Origin: Pempheris klunzingeri
Taxonomy: Eukaryota; Chordata; Actinopteri; Acropomatiformes; Pempheridae
Direction of reading: 5' to 3'
Assembly (NCBI RefSeq): GCF_042242105.1
Contig: NC_092033.1
Location: 18,662,908 to 18,726,907, forward strand
Length of the DNA stretch: 64,000 nucleotides
Shown here: piece after piece, positions 51,893-64,000 of the stretch
Position numbering within the stretch: the first letter of the stretch is position 1
Layout of the letters: every line of letters starts with the position of its first letter
The notes under the pieces: generated by a model
Told to the model about the DNA's origin: nothing
Seen by the model: only the letters and a program-made list of their open reading frames with translations
The model's database searches: none
Position numbers and translations under genes: made by a program

Positions 51893-54800
51893 GCATGTGT
51901 GGATCAGCTGCTGGACAGGTAGTGCTGGACAGCTGGAAACAGCTGAAAACAGCTGACATAACATCTAAAAACTCTGAAATGCTGCACAGGGCTGTAGAAC
52001 TGAACTACAGAGGTGGTGATAAGTCTCTGTGTAGTCTTTCACATTACACATGTTCATTTGACCAATAAGAATATTGATTGATGCAGCTTTGAAATGACAT
52101 TTGTTTGACTATTCAATGCATAGTCAAAAAAATGGTTTGACGCTGTCAGAGTAATTGCATGTGCAATTGCAACTTTGATTACATTACGAAAAGAAGCAAA
52201 TCAATTTGTTAAATCCACATTTAATCTTTGTCCAAAGACAGTGAGTATCTGAGGCCTTGTTGCTGTATATCCTGAGGGTGCTCTCATGCCTTCCTGTGGG
52301 TGTCAGCTGATTTACAGGATGCACAGTGTAACGTCACTGATATGAAAACACTGAACCGAGGCACAATGAAATAATGAGAATACACAAACTTGACTGATGG
52401 ACTATTTCGCCGCGTTGATTGTCAACTCTGTGGGAAATAGTTTTCTAAAGCTCTAATTTGTGTTATTTGATCTGTGGAGATGGAGCCTGCTTGGACGGCA
52501 GAGTGGCTGCAGAGACGGTCTGGTGATGGTGATGTTTGACCTCTGGCACTTCTGCTTTTCAGTCTTTCACTTGTGGAAGAAAAACGCAAAATCACTTGAA
52601 TGCAAACGTAATCCTTAAAAGAGCCGATGTTGCTGATGCTTGTCAGTCAGTGTTCAAATCAATGATTTCTGGTTGAATTACTGGCAGCTCGTGCCCATAG
52701 TCTGTCTACCTCCATGTTGCTCAGCTTTCTCTTTAGGTATTCATAATGCACCAGAATAAGCATGGTGACCATCGCGGATAAGAGGCTTATTCATTTCACA
52801 GGAACACGAGGAGATTTTCCTCTCAAACAACTTTTTGCTAATGAATAATCAATCGCTGTCTAAGATGTCGCGAGCAGCGCTGACTCATGTGTGTCCGGGA
52901 CGCCTCTGTTCATCAAAGGGGAGGCTGTGAGTGCCCTCCAGGAAGAAGACGGCCTGTGCGAGTAAAGCGGGCGGTGTGTCTTCGTCTTTCCCAGATATTA
53001 ATTCGCAGCTTCGTTTCCTCCCTGAAAACTCCAGCGAAAAATAAAAGGCGGTGGCATTGAAGTCGAGCAGTCCTCAAATGATTTATCAAAGGATGTTGTC
53101 AGAGCCTCCCTCAGTTCAATCATGCATCCAGTTTATTATTTCAAAAGTGTCCTTTTAGTGTCCAGCTGCATAGTTAACATGGGCATCCAGCAGGGATTTA
53201 TAGTGGAGTGTGCCAACTAATTTCAGTGGAACTGTCACAGAAAGTTCAACTTAGATGAACGTTGACAAGCAAATAACTTTCCTTTGACCAAAAATCATAC
53301 ACACCATCATCTGACCATACACTCCACGTGGTGTGGACAAAATAACAGTATCGCCTGTTGGTTTGGTGCAATGTCGCCTCTAATATTATATACAGTGGAA
53401 GCGGGAGCTCTCTAAAACAGTCTGACCAAAAAAGTGTTAAAAGCTTCATAAAAGGAGAAGTTATTGCTTCTCATTTATTGACTGTTGTATTAGACTGTGT
53501 TAGTTTTAGTCATGCGTACCTAATAAACTGGAGAGATGCTAGAACTGAACATTAAAGTATCAAGTATAGTATAGTATATGCAAATTGTCTCAGCCATCAA
53601 TGGAATTAAGTAGAATTTTGAGTAGAATTAGTATAATACAAAAATGCACGTGCCACTTTTAATTCTTTTTCGTTAAGACTCCCAGTGTAGCGTTGCTGTA
53701 AAGGGACGACCCGACTGGCAATATGCATCAAACAACCACCACCACTTTACACTACAATCTGATAATCTGCTACAAGCTGATACATGCACAGTACAGTCAG
53801 AGAACAGTTTGCAGAAGTGCGGCTGTAAAGGTGGACTAGAGAGGGGGAGATGAGCTTCAACGTCACCGACAAACTGTGAAGTCTCATTTAAGCTCACGGA
53901 AAAACGTTGTTAACCGCAGATCTTACGTCAGGCATCTAACCAACAATCTGCTCAAAAAGCCCGTTGACTTCGAGACAAGGGAGCCGTGAAATGCTACCAT
54001 ACTAACGTGCTAAAATGCTATTTAAACTCACTGCTGCAGCTCTGTGTAACGGAAAGCTTTATCGCCGGTCTCATCTTAATGAAGTACTTGCAAGATGAAT
54101 ATGATTATATCGAAATACTACTAATATTTTCTCTCTGAAGACCCACTGATTCACTGAGCAACAGCCACTCCTGAAAATAAACGGTGTACTTTTATTTTGG
54201 TATTTGTGGCTGAAGTGGCACACTTCACCACTCATGACCACAGTACGTTTTCTGAAAACTCTGAATAACCACTTGTTTCTGTTTTATCATTTAATGAATG
54301 TGGTTGAACTCCTTTCAGTCTCACATGGGAACAATCACGCCCGAAGCTCTTCTTTTTCTCTAGAACACTCTTTTTTTTGTGTGCAGCAGTGACAGAGCTA
54401 CTCCGTCTGAGGGCCAGTGAGAAATGAGAGAATGGGTTTTAATACTGTAGAACGTTTTGATATGAAAACCTCTCACTGTAGTCAGTCTGAAACCTGTTCT
54501 CAGAAGATCTCCAACGGTAATTACTGGTTAAACCACACTCTGTGCTCTCTGCTGCAGACAGAGAAAAGTACCGGATGCTTGAAGATGATAAACTTTTATT
54601 TTGATAACTCTTTCATTTGGTTTCTTTCTCTGTTTTAATGTGTCATCAATAGGCCTTCATTGTCTGGACTGTGTAAAAGATTTAAATCGTGGGCTGCGCT
54701 CCTCCAGTCAGGTCCAGTCTCTAGAGCGTTTCTCTCTCCCAGTGCTGCAGGCTTTTTTTGGCTTGGACTTGAAGTTCAGCCCTTTAGTCACAGTTAATGG

Positions 54801-57100
54801 GATTTTTAAAAGTTCTAATCAAATATTGTGCGGGGAAAGGGAGAAGAACACACGACAGGTTTATCGATTACCTCTAAATAACAGATAGTAAAACAGTATC
54901 CGTAGAATAAAAGATGATGAAACGTGTCCAGTAGAACTGGAGGGAAGATGTCACGTCAACCAAATCAGAAAACGTCTCTACGTTCTATTCATATATTGAG
55001 TATATATTATATACTCTCCAACTCCAGTTAACATGAATATAGAAATTCAATAGTGATTGTGTCTGAGAACTGGATTTCATTACTCTCAAGATCAATTTAC
55101 CGATACCAATATCACATAATACAGCAAGAACTGCCATTTCTTTTTCTAATCACCAACATTGTGATGGTTATTATTACTGGGCAGCCTCTTCAGTACACAT
55201 GTATATGTGTATACATATAGAGGGAGGATAGGAATCAGGGAGGGCAGATATATTGTGATATATTAAAAGGTCTTTGGCAAAGGATGGGAAAAAATGGAGT
55301 CCAGTTGCAGATGCAGTACCAAGAGCAAAGAACTGAGAAACCTCAGACCTTTTCCTGTCAGCTCATCTCTCTGTTTTTGTACCTCTCACTTCCTGTCTGC
55401 GTAAGCTATCACACAAACCCGGTTCTTTGCGAGTCATAAAGTGATCGCGATATGACCCTGCTTTGACGTGGGCTGCCAGGTCAGTTATGATGTGGCTTTC
55501 GGTTCGAGGTGTCGGTCTGAAATGCTGAGCACACCCTTGGCGACGGTTGATGCAAGCATACATGGTACCGTAGATTCTGTGCCGCCTCGGGCTGCACACC
55601 TGGTGTTCCACGTCTGGGCGGCGTGGTTTATGACACCACAGTGACATGTAGATAGGCTGAAGTCCACAGAAAGGAATTCTCCCTCACAATGGTATCATTT
55701 CTTATTTATGTGGCATTTTATGAACTTTATCACACTTTTAGTCCCTTTAATTTGAAAAGCTTGTGTGTGTCTCTGCCTTTCCAGACTACCATGCTTTGTT
55801 GTGTTTAGAAAATATTGGAGACATTTGCTTGAGATACTATAGGTTTAGGTTTAGTACATGTTTTTCTATTTCGATGTACTCCTTTTTTAAAGCTACAGTA
55901 TCTTTATGCAGTCTAATATCTGTCTGGGAGATGAATCTGGTCATTTAGAAGCAGTGTGTGTTCACCAGAAGGTCTAAGGTTATAGGCTGTAGTCAGCGTG
56001 TGCACACAGCTGTGTGGTTTCTTCTGTGGTTGTCATAGTGTCATAGTGATGTCATCGGGGTTATCTCAGCTTGGAAAGTTTGCACAGCCCGAAGAAGCAT
56101 GTTTGAAGGACAGCGACAACGAGTACTGGCATAAATGCTGTGGATTCTTTGGGAAACGATTGGCTGTAGTATCTACAGAAAGTGTTCCTTGTTAATGTGC
56201 TTCGACTGTTTTCACTGCGACCATTAGGACATGAAGCTGTTGTTCTTCCTGCCAGCTCTCCGCTGTCTTCCTGCTCCCCGGTCATCCCCCTGGCTCCTTG
56301 TGACCCTTGGCTGCGCTCAGACCTGCCCTGTTTTGCTTCACTCTTTTTACAGAGGAGTGGAATCTGCATCTGTAGGAACCCTAACCCCAGTCCTGTGTGT
56401 GTTTCCAACTTGAGTTTTAAACTATTATGGTTTTCATCAGCCTTTCCCAACACGTCGCACTTATCTTTAAAGTCTAGGTTTTACAGAGTGGACAGTATCT
56501 GACTGCAAAGGCTGTTTCTAAGGCTGCTCATTAAAACCCACTCTACTTGTGGATGTTTGCGTGAAAACAGCCTCTAAGAAAAGTTCTCTCCCACCTCATG
56601 CCACGCCGTCGTCACTCTTTGGCCCTCAAATAACTTTCACCACTTTACGGATGTCGGCGGATGGAGAGCCATTAATGAGCTGCACTTGTTTCATTTATCT
56701 ATCCATCTTGGTATGCCATTTCCTTTCCTGACCTTCACCTCAGCGGTTTACCATCAGATCAGTATCATTTGATTAATCCCAACACTATTGGAGGGCAAAA
56801 TAGCTGTCAGGATGGGCTTTTGCACCTAACCTGACCCCGTACTCACTTTTCCTAACCCTAACCCTAGAGAGGCATCGTGGGTCCATCACTTTCATTTAGC
56901 CCCACACCTTTTTCTTCTTCTTCCTTCCCTTTGATTTAGTCAATTAATATTATTCACGTTTACTTTCAACATCGCTTTCTCATCTTTTATGTATCTTTTG
57001 TCGTGAGCTAAAAAAATCACTAATCATTTGGGACTGTTCTCTGCAGAATAAGGAGCAAACATTACTTAGACTGAGACCTGAGTGAACCCCCCCACCCTGA
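51893..57100. other. Intergenic or intronic DNA without recognised gene
   Basis: Just over 5 kb with no recognised coding exon, repeat family or RNA gene. Short ORFs such as 55363-55647 (minus) and 55998-56195 (plus) have no splice context or known domain that I can identify. Confidence 0.55.
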
Positions 57101-57396
57101 CCTTAAGGCTCGTTCAGCAGAGCCAGTGTCATTCCACTCCACCCTGCCTGCTGCCTATTGGCTCTCCTGGGTCCAAAAGCCACCGTTGCTGTGACTGCTG
57201 ACACCCTTTGCGTCACGGTTTTGGAGGATGCTCTCAGTTGTTATTTGGAGACGCAACAAACTATGACTGCGTCCGTCCTGAGTTCAGACAGCTGATCTTT
57301 CTTTTCAATCGCAAAAAACTTCATCTCACTTTGTAGTCAAGGCTTTTTTTGGGTTTATGGAGTTTGAAGTAACAACATTCATCCAGGAAAGTGCAG

Positions 57397-57632
57397 GTAA
57401 TTACATTTTCTCCTCCTCTGTCTCTCCATTCTCTCTCTCTCTCTCATGAATGTGTTGATCTCGAAATATGTGTGCAAGTGTGTGATGCGTGCGTGCAAGC
57501 GAGGGTCAGACCCTGACCCCAGATCCATCATCTTCATCTGCCTCGTTGCTATGACTCATCCAGTCAGCCAGGTAAAAGCGGCGCTTCAAAGGGATGCATA
57601 TACATAAATGTAAGCATGTTTGGTTACTGACA

Positions 57633-57668
<36 letters not shown>

Positions 57669-59960
57669 TGGTCTGTGAGTGGGACTGCTATCGGTGAGTC
57701 ATGTTCCTCTTTTTCGTTCATCATGAGTGTCACTGTGATGTTGAAGACAGTGAGGAGAGGAGGATCTGGGGTGAAAACAGGGGGGGGAACGTTGCAAGCC
57801 GATGGAGTATTTCTCTCTGCTGTCTTCCTGTCTGGGTAACATCACGGCAGTGAGTACTCAGAGACAACGTGGGATGCTTTGTCTGCCTGCCGGCTGTTTT
57901 TCAGGCTGTTGTTTAAAGATCCGAGCGTCTCGCTTGCTGCCAGAGTGTGTCTCTCTGCCCTTCACAGGTGGGTGGGACTGGGAGGGATGGGAGCGGGGCT
58001 GTGAGGTTACAGTGTGCTTGGTGCATGGATCAGTTTGCTGAAACGGGGGGGGGGGGGGGTTGCACTCTTTTCATGTGTCTAGAAATGATCTCAGAAACCC
58101 CACTCACCGCTCAAAGGGGCAAAATGTCCTGCAGATCACAGCAGCGTGATGCTCACACACTTTGAGTTAGCTGGACATGAGGGAAGTTGCTGTATAATGT
58201 GTTTATTCTCAGCAGATAAGATAAGTTAAGTGATGGAGCGCCCCCCTTTCGTTGCAGCTCAATTTAAAAAAAACAGCCCCCACTACATTCCCTGCCCTGG
58301 CTGAAGAAAGCAGGAATAACAAAGAAAAAAAGATTTTGATGTTCATACTTCTCGACTGAAACACAGAGCAGGCCACAGAAGGGTCCGAGCCATCTTCTAC
58401 TAACACGTCATTAGAACTTAGACTGTTGGACTTGCATTTGACTATTTCTGTAATAGTTTCGCTGTTACAACTAAAACTAAGAGTTCCCTCGAAAGGTGAT
58501 CATCCAGGAGCTTCCTGGAAAAGACAAATTAGTCCTGACTCAGCGTACAGTCATTCGCCAAATGGAAATGAAGTGGCTATGAATAATAGAATCACATGTC
58601 CACAACAGAGACTAGCTGATGCAACAGAAATATCTGGTTAAGAGTTGATAAATCACTCTTTGTATGAAGGATGTAGGAACACTACACAGACAGCCCACCT
58701 TAGCGCTGAAGGTTTAAGGGTCTACGGGACCAAGTGAGGCCCAGACTGTCCTTTTTTTCTCGTGACCCACTCGTCTTTCGTGGTTTTAGCAGTTAGACAT
58801 GAGAGAAGTGCTCCAGTGGGTGTCAGAGCTCATCTGTTGTTTTATGACTCAGCTGTTGTTGTGTGCAGATCAACCGCCGACCCTGGGCTTTCACCTGAGA
58901 GCAGTAATATCAGAATTCACACACACACACACAGCCATGTATGTATTGATTAGACCTTTCATAGGCATCCTCTACCTGCAGGATACATGGGGAAAACACA
59001 CGTGTACCCCCGCTCCCAGCCGGAGCTGCACCCCCCCCGATGTCATTCTGAAGACGGCAGAGCATGTAGAGATGACACAGAGAGGGACTGTGTGTCAGCT
59101 GACCTCAAAGTATGGTGTGACAGCTTAATGGAATCATTCTTCATCTTTGTCCATATCTCATTTCTTACACGTCCAGTCAAGAAAATCCCCTCAGAGAAAC
59201 CCCCCCCCCCCCTAGACTTTTATTTTTCTGATTCAAATATTACTCATTAGACAATCAGATTTTAATTTTACTGCATTACTGGAACCAATGTGTTCTGTCT
59301 CATCGGTTTGTCATTTCGCTGTGTTCATAGCTTCGGTGGAGTCTGGTAGTGCTGTATGTTCTGTAGCACTGTAGATTTGGGATGCAGCAGGTTGGAGTCC
59401 AGGTGGAGATGAGATGCCACCGTAGCTGAGCGTGATGTGCTGAGAGACCTGACAATCACAGCGAGCTAGTCAACAAACCCTTTATCGGGCAAGGGCAACC
59501 ATATTTGGTAACTTAACTTCCCCCTTGCCTCACCATGAGGCAGCAGAACTATGAGGTTTCTCCAAGCCAGTCAGCAACAATCAGGCTACATGACAGACCG
59601 GCAAGAAACCATATATGGTAACTTCACTGACCTTGACTACCACTACCAACTACCACTATTAAATTGAAATTCCCACAAAAGTAAAAAAGTCTTGTAATGA
59701 CCAGCAGGAATGGTCCAGGGTTGGAATGTAGAATTTGAGGGTTAAAGTCCTCTCTGCTGTCAAGTCTGTTGCTCCTCACCTGCCGCACCCTGTAGTCCAC
59801 ATCCTTGTGCCCTCAGGAACATATAGAATATTTGCTGGGACCTGGGAAATGTAGGAAATTGATTATGGAAATAGAAGACAAAAGATATCAAATAACAAAA
59901 CATACTGAACATCAGAAATGGGAAATAACTGAAAACAGATGAGTTTCTAAGGGAGGGTTG
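57397..59960. other. Non-coding stretch with simple repeats
   Basis: It contains (CT)n near 57429-57445, (TG)n at 57635-57665, a G tract at 58045-58060, a short CA tract near 58918-58932 and a C tract near 59200-59211. A motif close to ccatatttggtaactt occurs twice (59499 and 59608). No gene is recognised. Confidence 0.6.
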
Positions 59961-59971
59961 TTTTTGGTTTG

Positions 59972-59985
59972 AGTGTGTGCGTGTG

Positions 59986-60041
<56 letters not shown>
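59972..60041. repeat. (TG)n microsatellite, about 70 bp
   Basis: Nearly pure TG with two GC interruptions near the left end. Confidence 0.95.
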
Positions 60042-60042
<1 letters not shown>

Positions 60043-60150
60043 ATCACATACCAAGCCACTCTTATTCTCTGGCCAGAAGTAATAACCACAAGGTGAAGGC
60101 AGGGACATCAGGAAGATGCAAGTGGGTGTGTGTTTGATAGAGGGGAACAG

Positions 60151-60153
<3 letters not shown>

Positions 60154-60190
<37 letters not shown>

Positions 60191-60309
60191 GACAGTATCA
60201 GAGGTTCGGCCCGATGCCAGGAACGCACATTCTCTGGCAGCGTTCAGGACTGCTGTCAGCCGCCGCTCAGGAACACAATGTACGGCGCTCTGGATGCAGC
60301 AGAAACCAG

Positions 60310-60364
<55 letters not shown>
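60154..60364. repeat. (TG)n tract and inverted (CA)n tract, 122 bp apart
   Basis: TG at 60154-60188 and CA at 60311-60364 on the same strand form an inverted repeat separated by unique sequence. Confidence 0.9.
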
Positions 60365-60366
<2 letters not shown>

Positions 60367-60930
60367 CGGTTGGTGGAGAAGCAGCTTTGTCATAGTTCCA
60401 TCAGTAAGGAAACCATGGTGCCTTATTTGGCTTTGGTAGTGACTGACGCTTCCCTCCAGCCGGTGGGGCGCTGACTGTGCCCCCCCGGCTGCAGTCATGT
60501 TAACACTGCAGTTGCTTCATTGCGTTACAGCTTCAGAGTCACTTGAGCTGAGCTGTGACAGTTCCCTCGCCCCCCATGAGAAGCTCTCTCCCTCTGGCTG
60601 TGGCGCTCATCTGTCAGACCCGCTGGATAAATGTTTCTCAGTCCAAGGGCAATGGGAACAACACTTCCTCTGTGTCGCTGCAGCCACGGCCTGCATGGTC
60701 CCTGCTAGCTTGACTTCCCTCCGCTGTCTGTCGGCCACGCTCCTCAGGTTCGCCCCCCCCCCTCGGTGTGGGAAACCAGCGGCCAGCAGTGGCCAGAGAT
60801 GATGACTTTGCATCCGCGTTAAAATCCAATCTGTCTATAACCCTCAGTGATACTGTATATAGTGGGGAGACGCTGAGGCTACGATCAAGCTCCTCACTCT
60901 TGTGTCCATGTGTAGTGACAGAGAGGTCAG

Positions 60931-61065
60931 CACCCCCAGCCTGACACCCCCAGCCTGACACCCCCAGCCTGACACCCCCAGCCTGACACCCCCAGCCTGA
61001 CGCCCCCAGCCTGATGCCCCCAGCCTGACACCCCCAGCCTGACACCCCCAGCCTGACACCCCCAG
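60931..61065. repeat. 14-bp minisatellite, 9.6 copies
   Basis: Unit cacccccagcctga, nine full copies from 60931 to 61056 plus a partial one. Copies 6 and 7 start cg and tg instead of ca; the rest are identical, suggesting recent expansion. Confidence 0.95.
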
Positions 61066-61109
61066 TGTCAGAGGTTCTATAGCAAGGCTTTTTCACATAG
61101 TGAAAATCT

Positions 61110-61772
61110 ACTGATAGTACTACTACTGCAGTTAGTACTACTACTACTGATAGTACTACTACTGCAGTTAGTACTACTACTACTGATAGTACTACTACTG
61201 CAGTTAGTACTACTGTTAGTACTACTACTACTACTACAGTTAGTACTACTACTACTGCAGTTAGTACTACTACTACTGCAGTTAGTACTACTACTACTGC
61301 AGTTAGTACTACTGTTAGTACTACTGTTAGTACTACTGTTAGTACTACTACTACTGATAGTACTACTACTACTACAGTTACTACTACTGATAGTACTACT
61401 ACTACTACAGTTACTACTACTGTTAGTACTACAGTTACTACTACTGTTAGTACTACTACTACTACTACTGTTAGTACTACTACTACTACAGTTACTACTA
61501 CTGTTAGTACTACTACTACTGCAGTTAGTACTACTACTACTGATAGTACTACTACTACTACAGTTACTACTACTGTTAGTACTACTACTACTACAGTTAC
61601 TACTACTGTTAGTACTACTACTACTGCAGTTAGTACTACTACTACTGATAGTACTACTACTACTACAGTTACTACTACTGTTAGTACTACTACTACTACT
61701 GTTACTACTACTGTTAGTACTACTACTTTTAGTACTACTGTTAGTACTACTGTTAGTACTACTTCTACTTGC
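61110..61772. repeat. Compound TAC-based satellite (higher-order)
   Basis: About 660 bp of (TAC)2-6 runs separated by a small set of joiners: TGCAGTTAG, TGATAG, TGTTAG and AGTTACTACTACTG. Several blocks of 60-120 bp recur. Two minus-strand frames stay open for 290 and 378 codons only because the repeat lacks stop codons. Confidence 0.95.
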
Positions 61773-62799
61773 ACTAATAATAATAATAGTCAACATCATC
61801 ATAATAATCATAAAAATAAAATCTGTCGATTCAAATAACACAGAAATAAAATGTGATAAACCTCCCAACAATAAGGATAAAAGATAAAATAAGACTTGCT
61901 GGCAGTAAAACAGCGTGCTAGAATGAATAAAAGGCTTTTTAAAAGACATACATTGTGAGACATCATGTAAAAGACTCCGATGTGGAGCTCACTGCAGAAG
62001 CCTTTAGTGTTGATGGGGACTCAGGAGCAGCTAACAGAGCCCCGACTGAGGATCTGAGACTGAGCTCTGGTTTATACGGCAGCAGCTATTCAGCAGCTGG
62101 CAGCAGAGCCAGGAGGTGCTGTAAAGGTGATCAGCACAGTGTGTGAGGAGAGGCTGCAACAGGGCCCATGTAATCTGGTCTCCCAGTGTTTCCTAAGAGT
62201 TGAGCATCTGTGTTTTGTACCGGATGAAAGTGTGGGACCGTCTTCTTTAGCAGGCTGTGTGTAAAGTGGGAGAAGTGTCCAACAGCATGCTGCAGATGAT
62301 CAGCTCCTTGTGTAGAGAAGGAAACTCTGTCTGATTCCCAAACCTCATCCACAAGGGGGCGATGCCGCTGCGCTCAGAGCTGAATTTAGAGGGATTCTAA
62401 TCCATCGCCATGTTGTCACTCAGAACGGCTGAGCAGGGTGTGACGTTAGTGTGTGCTGGTTAGTGATTGACATATAGAACAACTTCACATTGGACACACA
62501 GGAGCGTCAGTGTGGCGTAACGTGTTGCACTCAGGAGAAGCAGCTGTCAGGGATGAAATGTGTGTGTTAACTTCCTTGCGACCCTCCTGCAGGTATCGTG
62601 GGCACATGATGCAGCAGGAATGGGGGCATTTGGCAGAGCAGATGTTCAGCCGAAGGGTACAGAGATGACAAGACGAGATGTCGTGCTAAATGTGTCCACG
62701 CGTGAGGACACAGGGACTATTTCCCCGTGCCAGTGTGCTGCTCCTGTCCCCTGGTCAGCTTTGTGCAGCACATGCATTAGTTCATCACTGATCCAAGGC

Positions 62800-62830
<31 letters not shown>

Positions 62831-63080
62831 CTAGCTGCCTGTGGCCATGCAGGAGAGTGACCTGTGACATGACCAGGACATGCTTTGCCCTCAGATCTGA
62901 CTTTCAGGGATATTTACCTCATTCACATAGCAAATGTACAATTTGTGTTTGAACGAATCTGTTTTTACGTAATTGTGAACTTGATCCTGAACTGAGCATC
63001 TTTTGTGAAATTCTTTTGAGTTGAATTGTTGGAAATGTAGGATGTAATGTTTTGTCCCGTACGTGGGCTTCTGCAGCCTA
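61773..63080. other. Non-coding stretch
   Basis: A short (TG)n tract at 62803-62830 is the only recognisable repeat. No exon is supported. Confidence 0.6.
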
Positions 63081-63082
63081 TT

Positions 63083-63260
63083 TATAATATAATATAATAT
63101 GATATGATATGATATGATATGATATGATATGATATGATATGATATGATATGATATGATATAATATAATATGATATGATATGATATGATATGATATGATAT
63201 GATATGATATATTATAATATAATATAATATAATATGATATGATATGATATAACATAATAT
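63083..63260. repeat. (GATAT)n / (AATAT)n pentanucleotide array
   Basis: About 35 units of 5 bp, mostly GATAT with AATAT variants grouped at the ends and in the middle. It is strongly A/T rich. Confidence 0.95.
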
Positions 63261-63557
63261 CTCATTTGATAGGTGAGGAGATATGTTTTGGTGTTGGACT
63301 GCTGGTTAGATGGTCTGTAGTTGTTGCTGCCCCCCATCAGCACCACACTGTGCACTGAGTGATGCTTCGCCTCGTCACATGTCCAGTGTGCTCTTATCAT
63401 GGGATCCTTCATGAGCAGCACAAACAGCAGCAGTGTGGGGGGTGGAGGTCTGATGGTGTCAGACAGAAGCACCATGAGACTGCACATCTCAGAGGGATTA
63501 TTCTGTTAATCAGTTAATATTCTTATTCTTATTCTGTTGCCCAGTTATTTCTCCCCT

Positions 63558-63590
<33 letters not shown>

Positions 63591-63753
63591 TAATGCTGAA
63601 TGGCATTTATGTAACTCCCTGCTCTATTTATTCCTGTGGGACTGCAGTCCTGGCTGGCTGGCTGTTGATCGCCAAAGGCAGGCGGTAAAGATATGCTGTC
63701 CGTCTCGCAGAGACTTTTCATGTAACCACGTGGTCTCTCTCTCTCCCTCACAG
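63261..63753. other. Non-coding stretch before the candidate exon at 63754
   Basis: Apart from the (TG)n tract nothing is recognised. A pyrimidine tract (tggtctctctctctccctca) lies at its right edge. Confidence 0.55.
63560..63588. repeat. (TG)n microsatellite
   Basis: About 29 bases of pure TG. Another TG tract begins near 63980 and runs off the window end. Confidence 0.9.
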
Positions 63754-64000
63754 GCTCCACTGGGGGGCTAACGCATGCTGCAGATGCCTATAGGATTCAA
63801 ATAAGCAGGCACGACTGGAAAGACGCACTACTGCCCTTAAAGGTCTGAATCTATTTGTGTGTGTGTGGTTAATACCTCGTTGTGCTTCTGTCCTCTGGGC
63901 CATGTTGTTTAATTGGCTGTGGAACGAGAAGAATGTGTGTGTGGGCGAACAGCATGATCCTACCTGTTGTGAAAGGTTTTGTGTGTGTGTGTGTGTGTGT

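Noticed and set aside
55363..55647. Minus-strand ORF of 94 codons
   Set aside because: No known domain, no convincing splice sites and no neighbouring exon. Left as unexplained non-coding DNA.
56850..56868. Interstitial telomere repeat (taaccctaaccctag)
   Set aside because: Only about two and a half units, which is too short to call a telomeric remnant.
59760..60474. Several ORFs with Cys-Val or His-Thr runs
   Set aside because: They are translations of (TG)n and (CA)n microsatellites.
60638..61949. Two overlapping minus-strand ORFs of 378 and 290 codons
   Set aside because: They are translations of the TAC satellite and 14-bp minisatellite (Val/Leu/Thr or Ser/Thr/Asn only), which lack stop codons. 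There is no domain or codon signature.
34809..64000. miR-29 cluster, which lies beyond LINC-PINT in human
   Set aside because: I looked for the mature miR-29 seed context on both strands and did not find it in this window.

Overview
The window is vertebrate nuclear DNA, most likely from a percomorph teleost fish. The evidence is: split genes with GT-AG introns, dense (TG/CA)n microsatellites, tRNA-derived SINEs, an L2/Maui-type LINE fragment and small fish-type interspersed repeats. It holds two protein-coding genes that can be read with confidence. They lie tail to tail, as PODXL and MKLN1 do on human chromosome 7q32.3 (established synteny).

Left part (1-11.5 kb, + strand): podxl, encoding podocalyxin, a sialomucin of the apical membrane. 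Seven exons run from 4819 to the stop codon at 9582-9584. They encode a Ser/Thr/Pro-rich mucin ectodomain, a membrane-proximal Cys-containing domain, one membrane span and a highly conserved cytoplasmic tail ending in the PDZ ligand DTHL. The signal-peptide exon was not found and probably lies left of the window. A 3' UTR follows, with candidate poly(A) signals at 10362, 10911 and 11509.

Middle (11.6-34.8 kb, - strand): mkln1, encoding muskelin. All 18 coding exons were traced. They give a 2,187-nt reading frame (728 codons plus stop) with discoidin, LisH, CTLH and kelch-repeat regions. Every one of the 17 introns has GT-AG ends and the phases match throughout. The likely 3' UTR reaches a poly(A) signal near 11,630, so the two genes' transcript ends would lie about 0.1 kb apart. 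The introns carry a decayed antisense LINE, a non-autonomous transposon with 12-bp terminal inverted repeats, and a diverged tandem duplication.

Right part (34.8-64 kb): about 29 kb with no protein-coding gene that I can support. A CpG-dense block at 38.3-38.9 kb looks like a promoter with a first exon reading away from mkln1. In human the long noncoding RNA LINC-PINT occupies this position relative to MKLN1, but I see no sequence proof of homology. The rest is repeats: two SINEs, a cluster of degenerate fish repeats at 44-45 kb, a microsatellite-dense stretch at 48.2-49.7 kb, a minisatellite next to a 650-bp TAC-based compound satellite at 61 kb, and a GATAT array at 63.1 kb. Two weak candidate exons (57.36 kb and 63.75 kb) are listed as leads only.

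No CRISPR arrays, prokaryotic genes, true tRNA/rRNA genes or intact transposon genes were found. I see no clear novel biological system. The most interesting leads are the CpG-rich divergent start, the tightly convergent 3' ends, and small splicing features of podxl.
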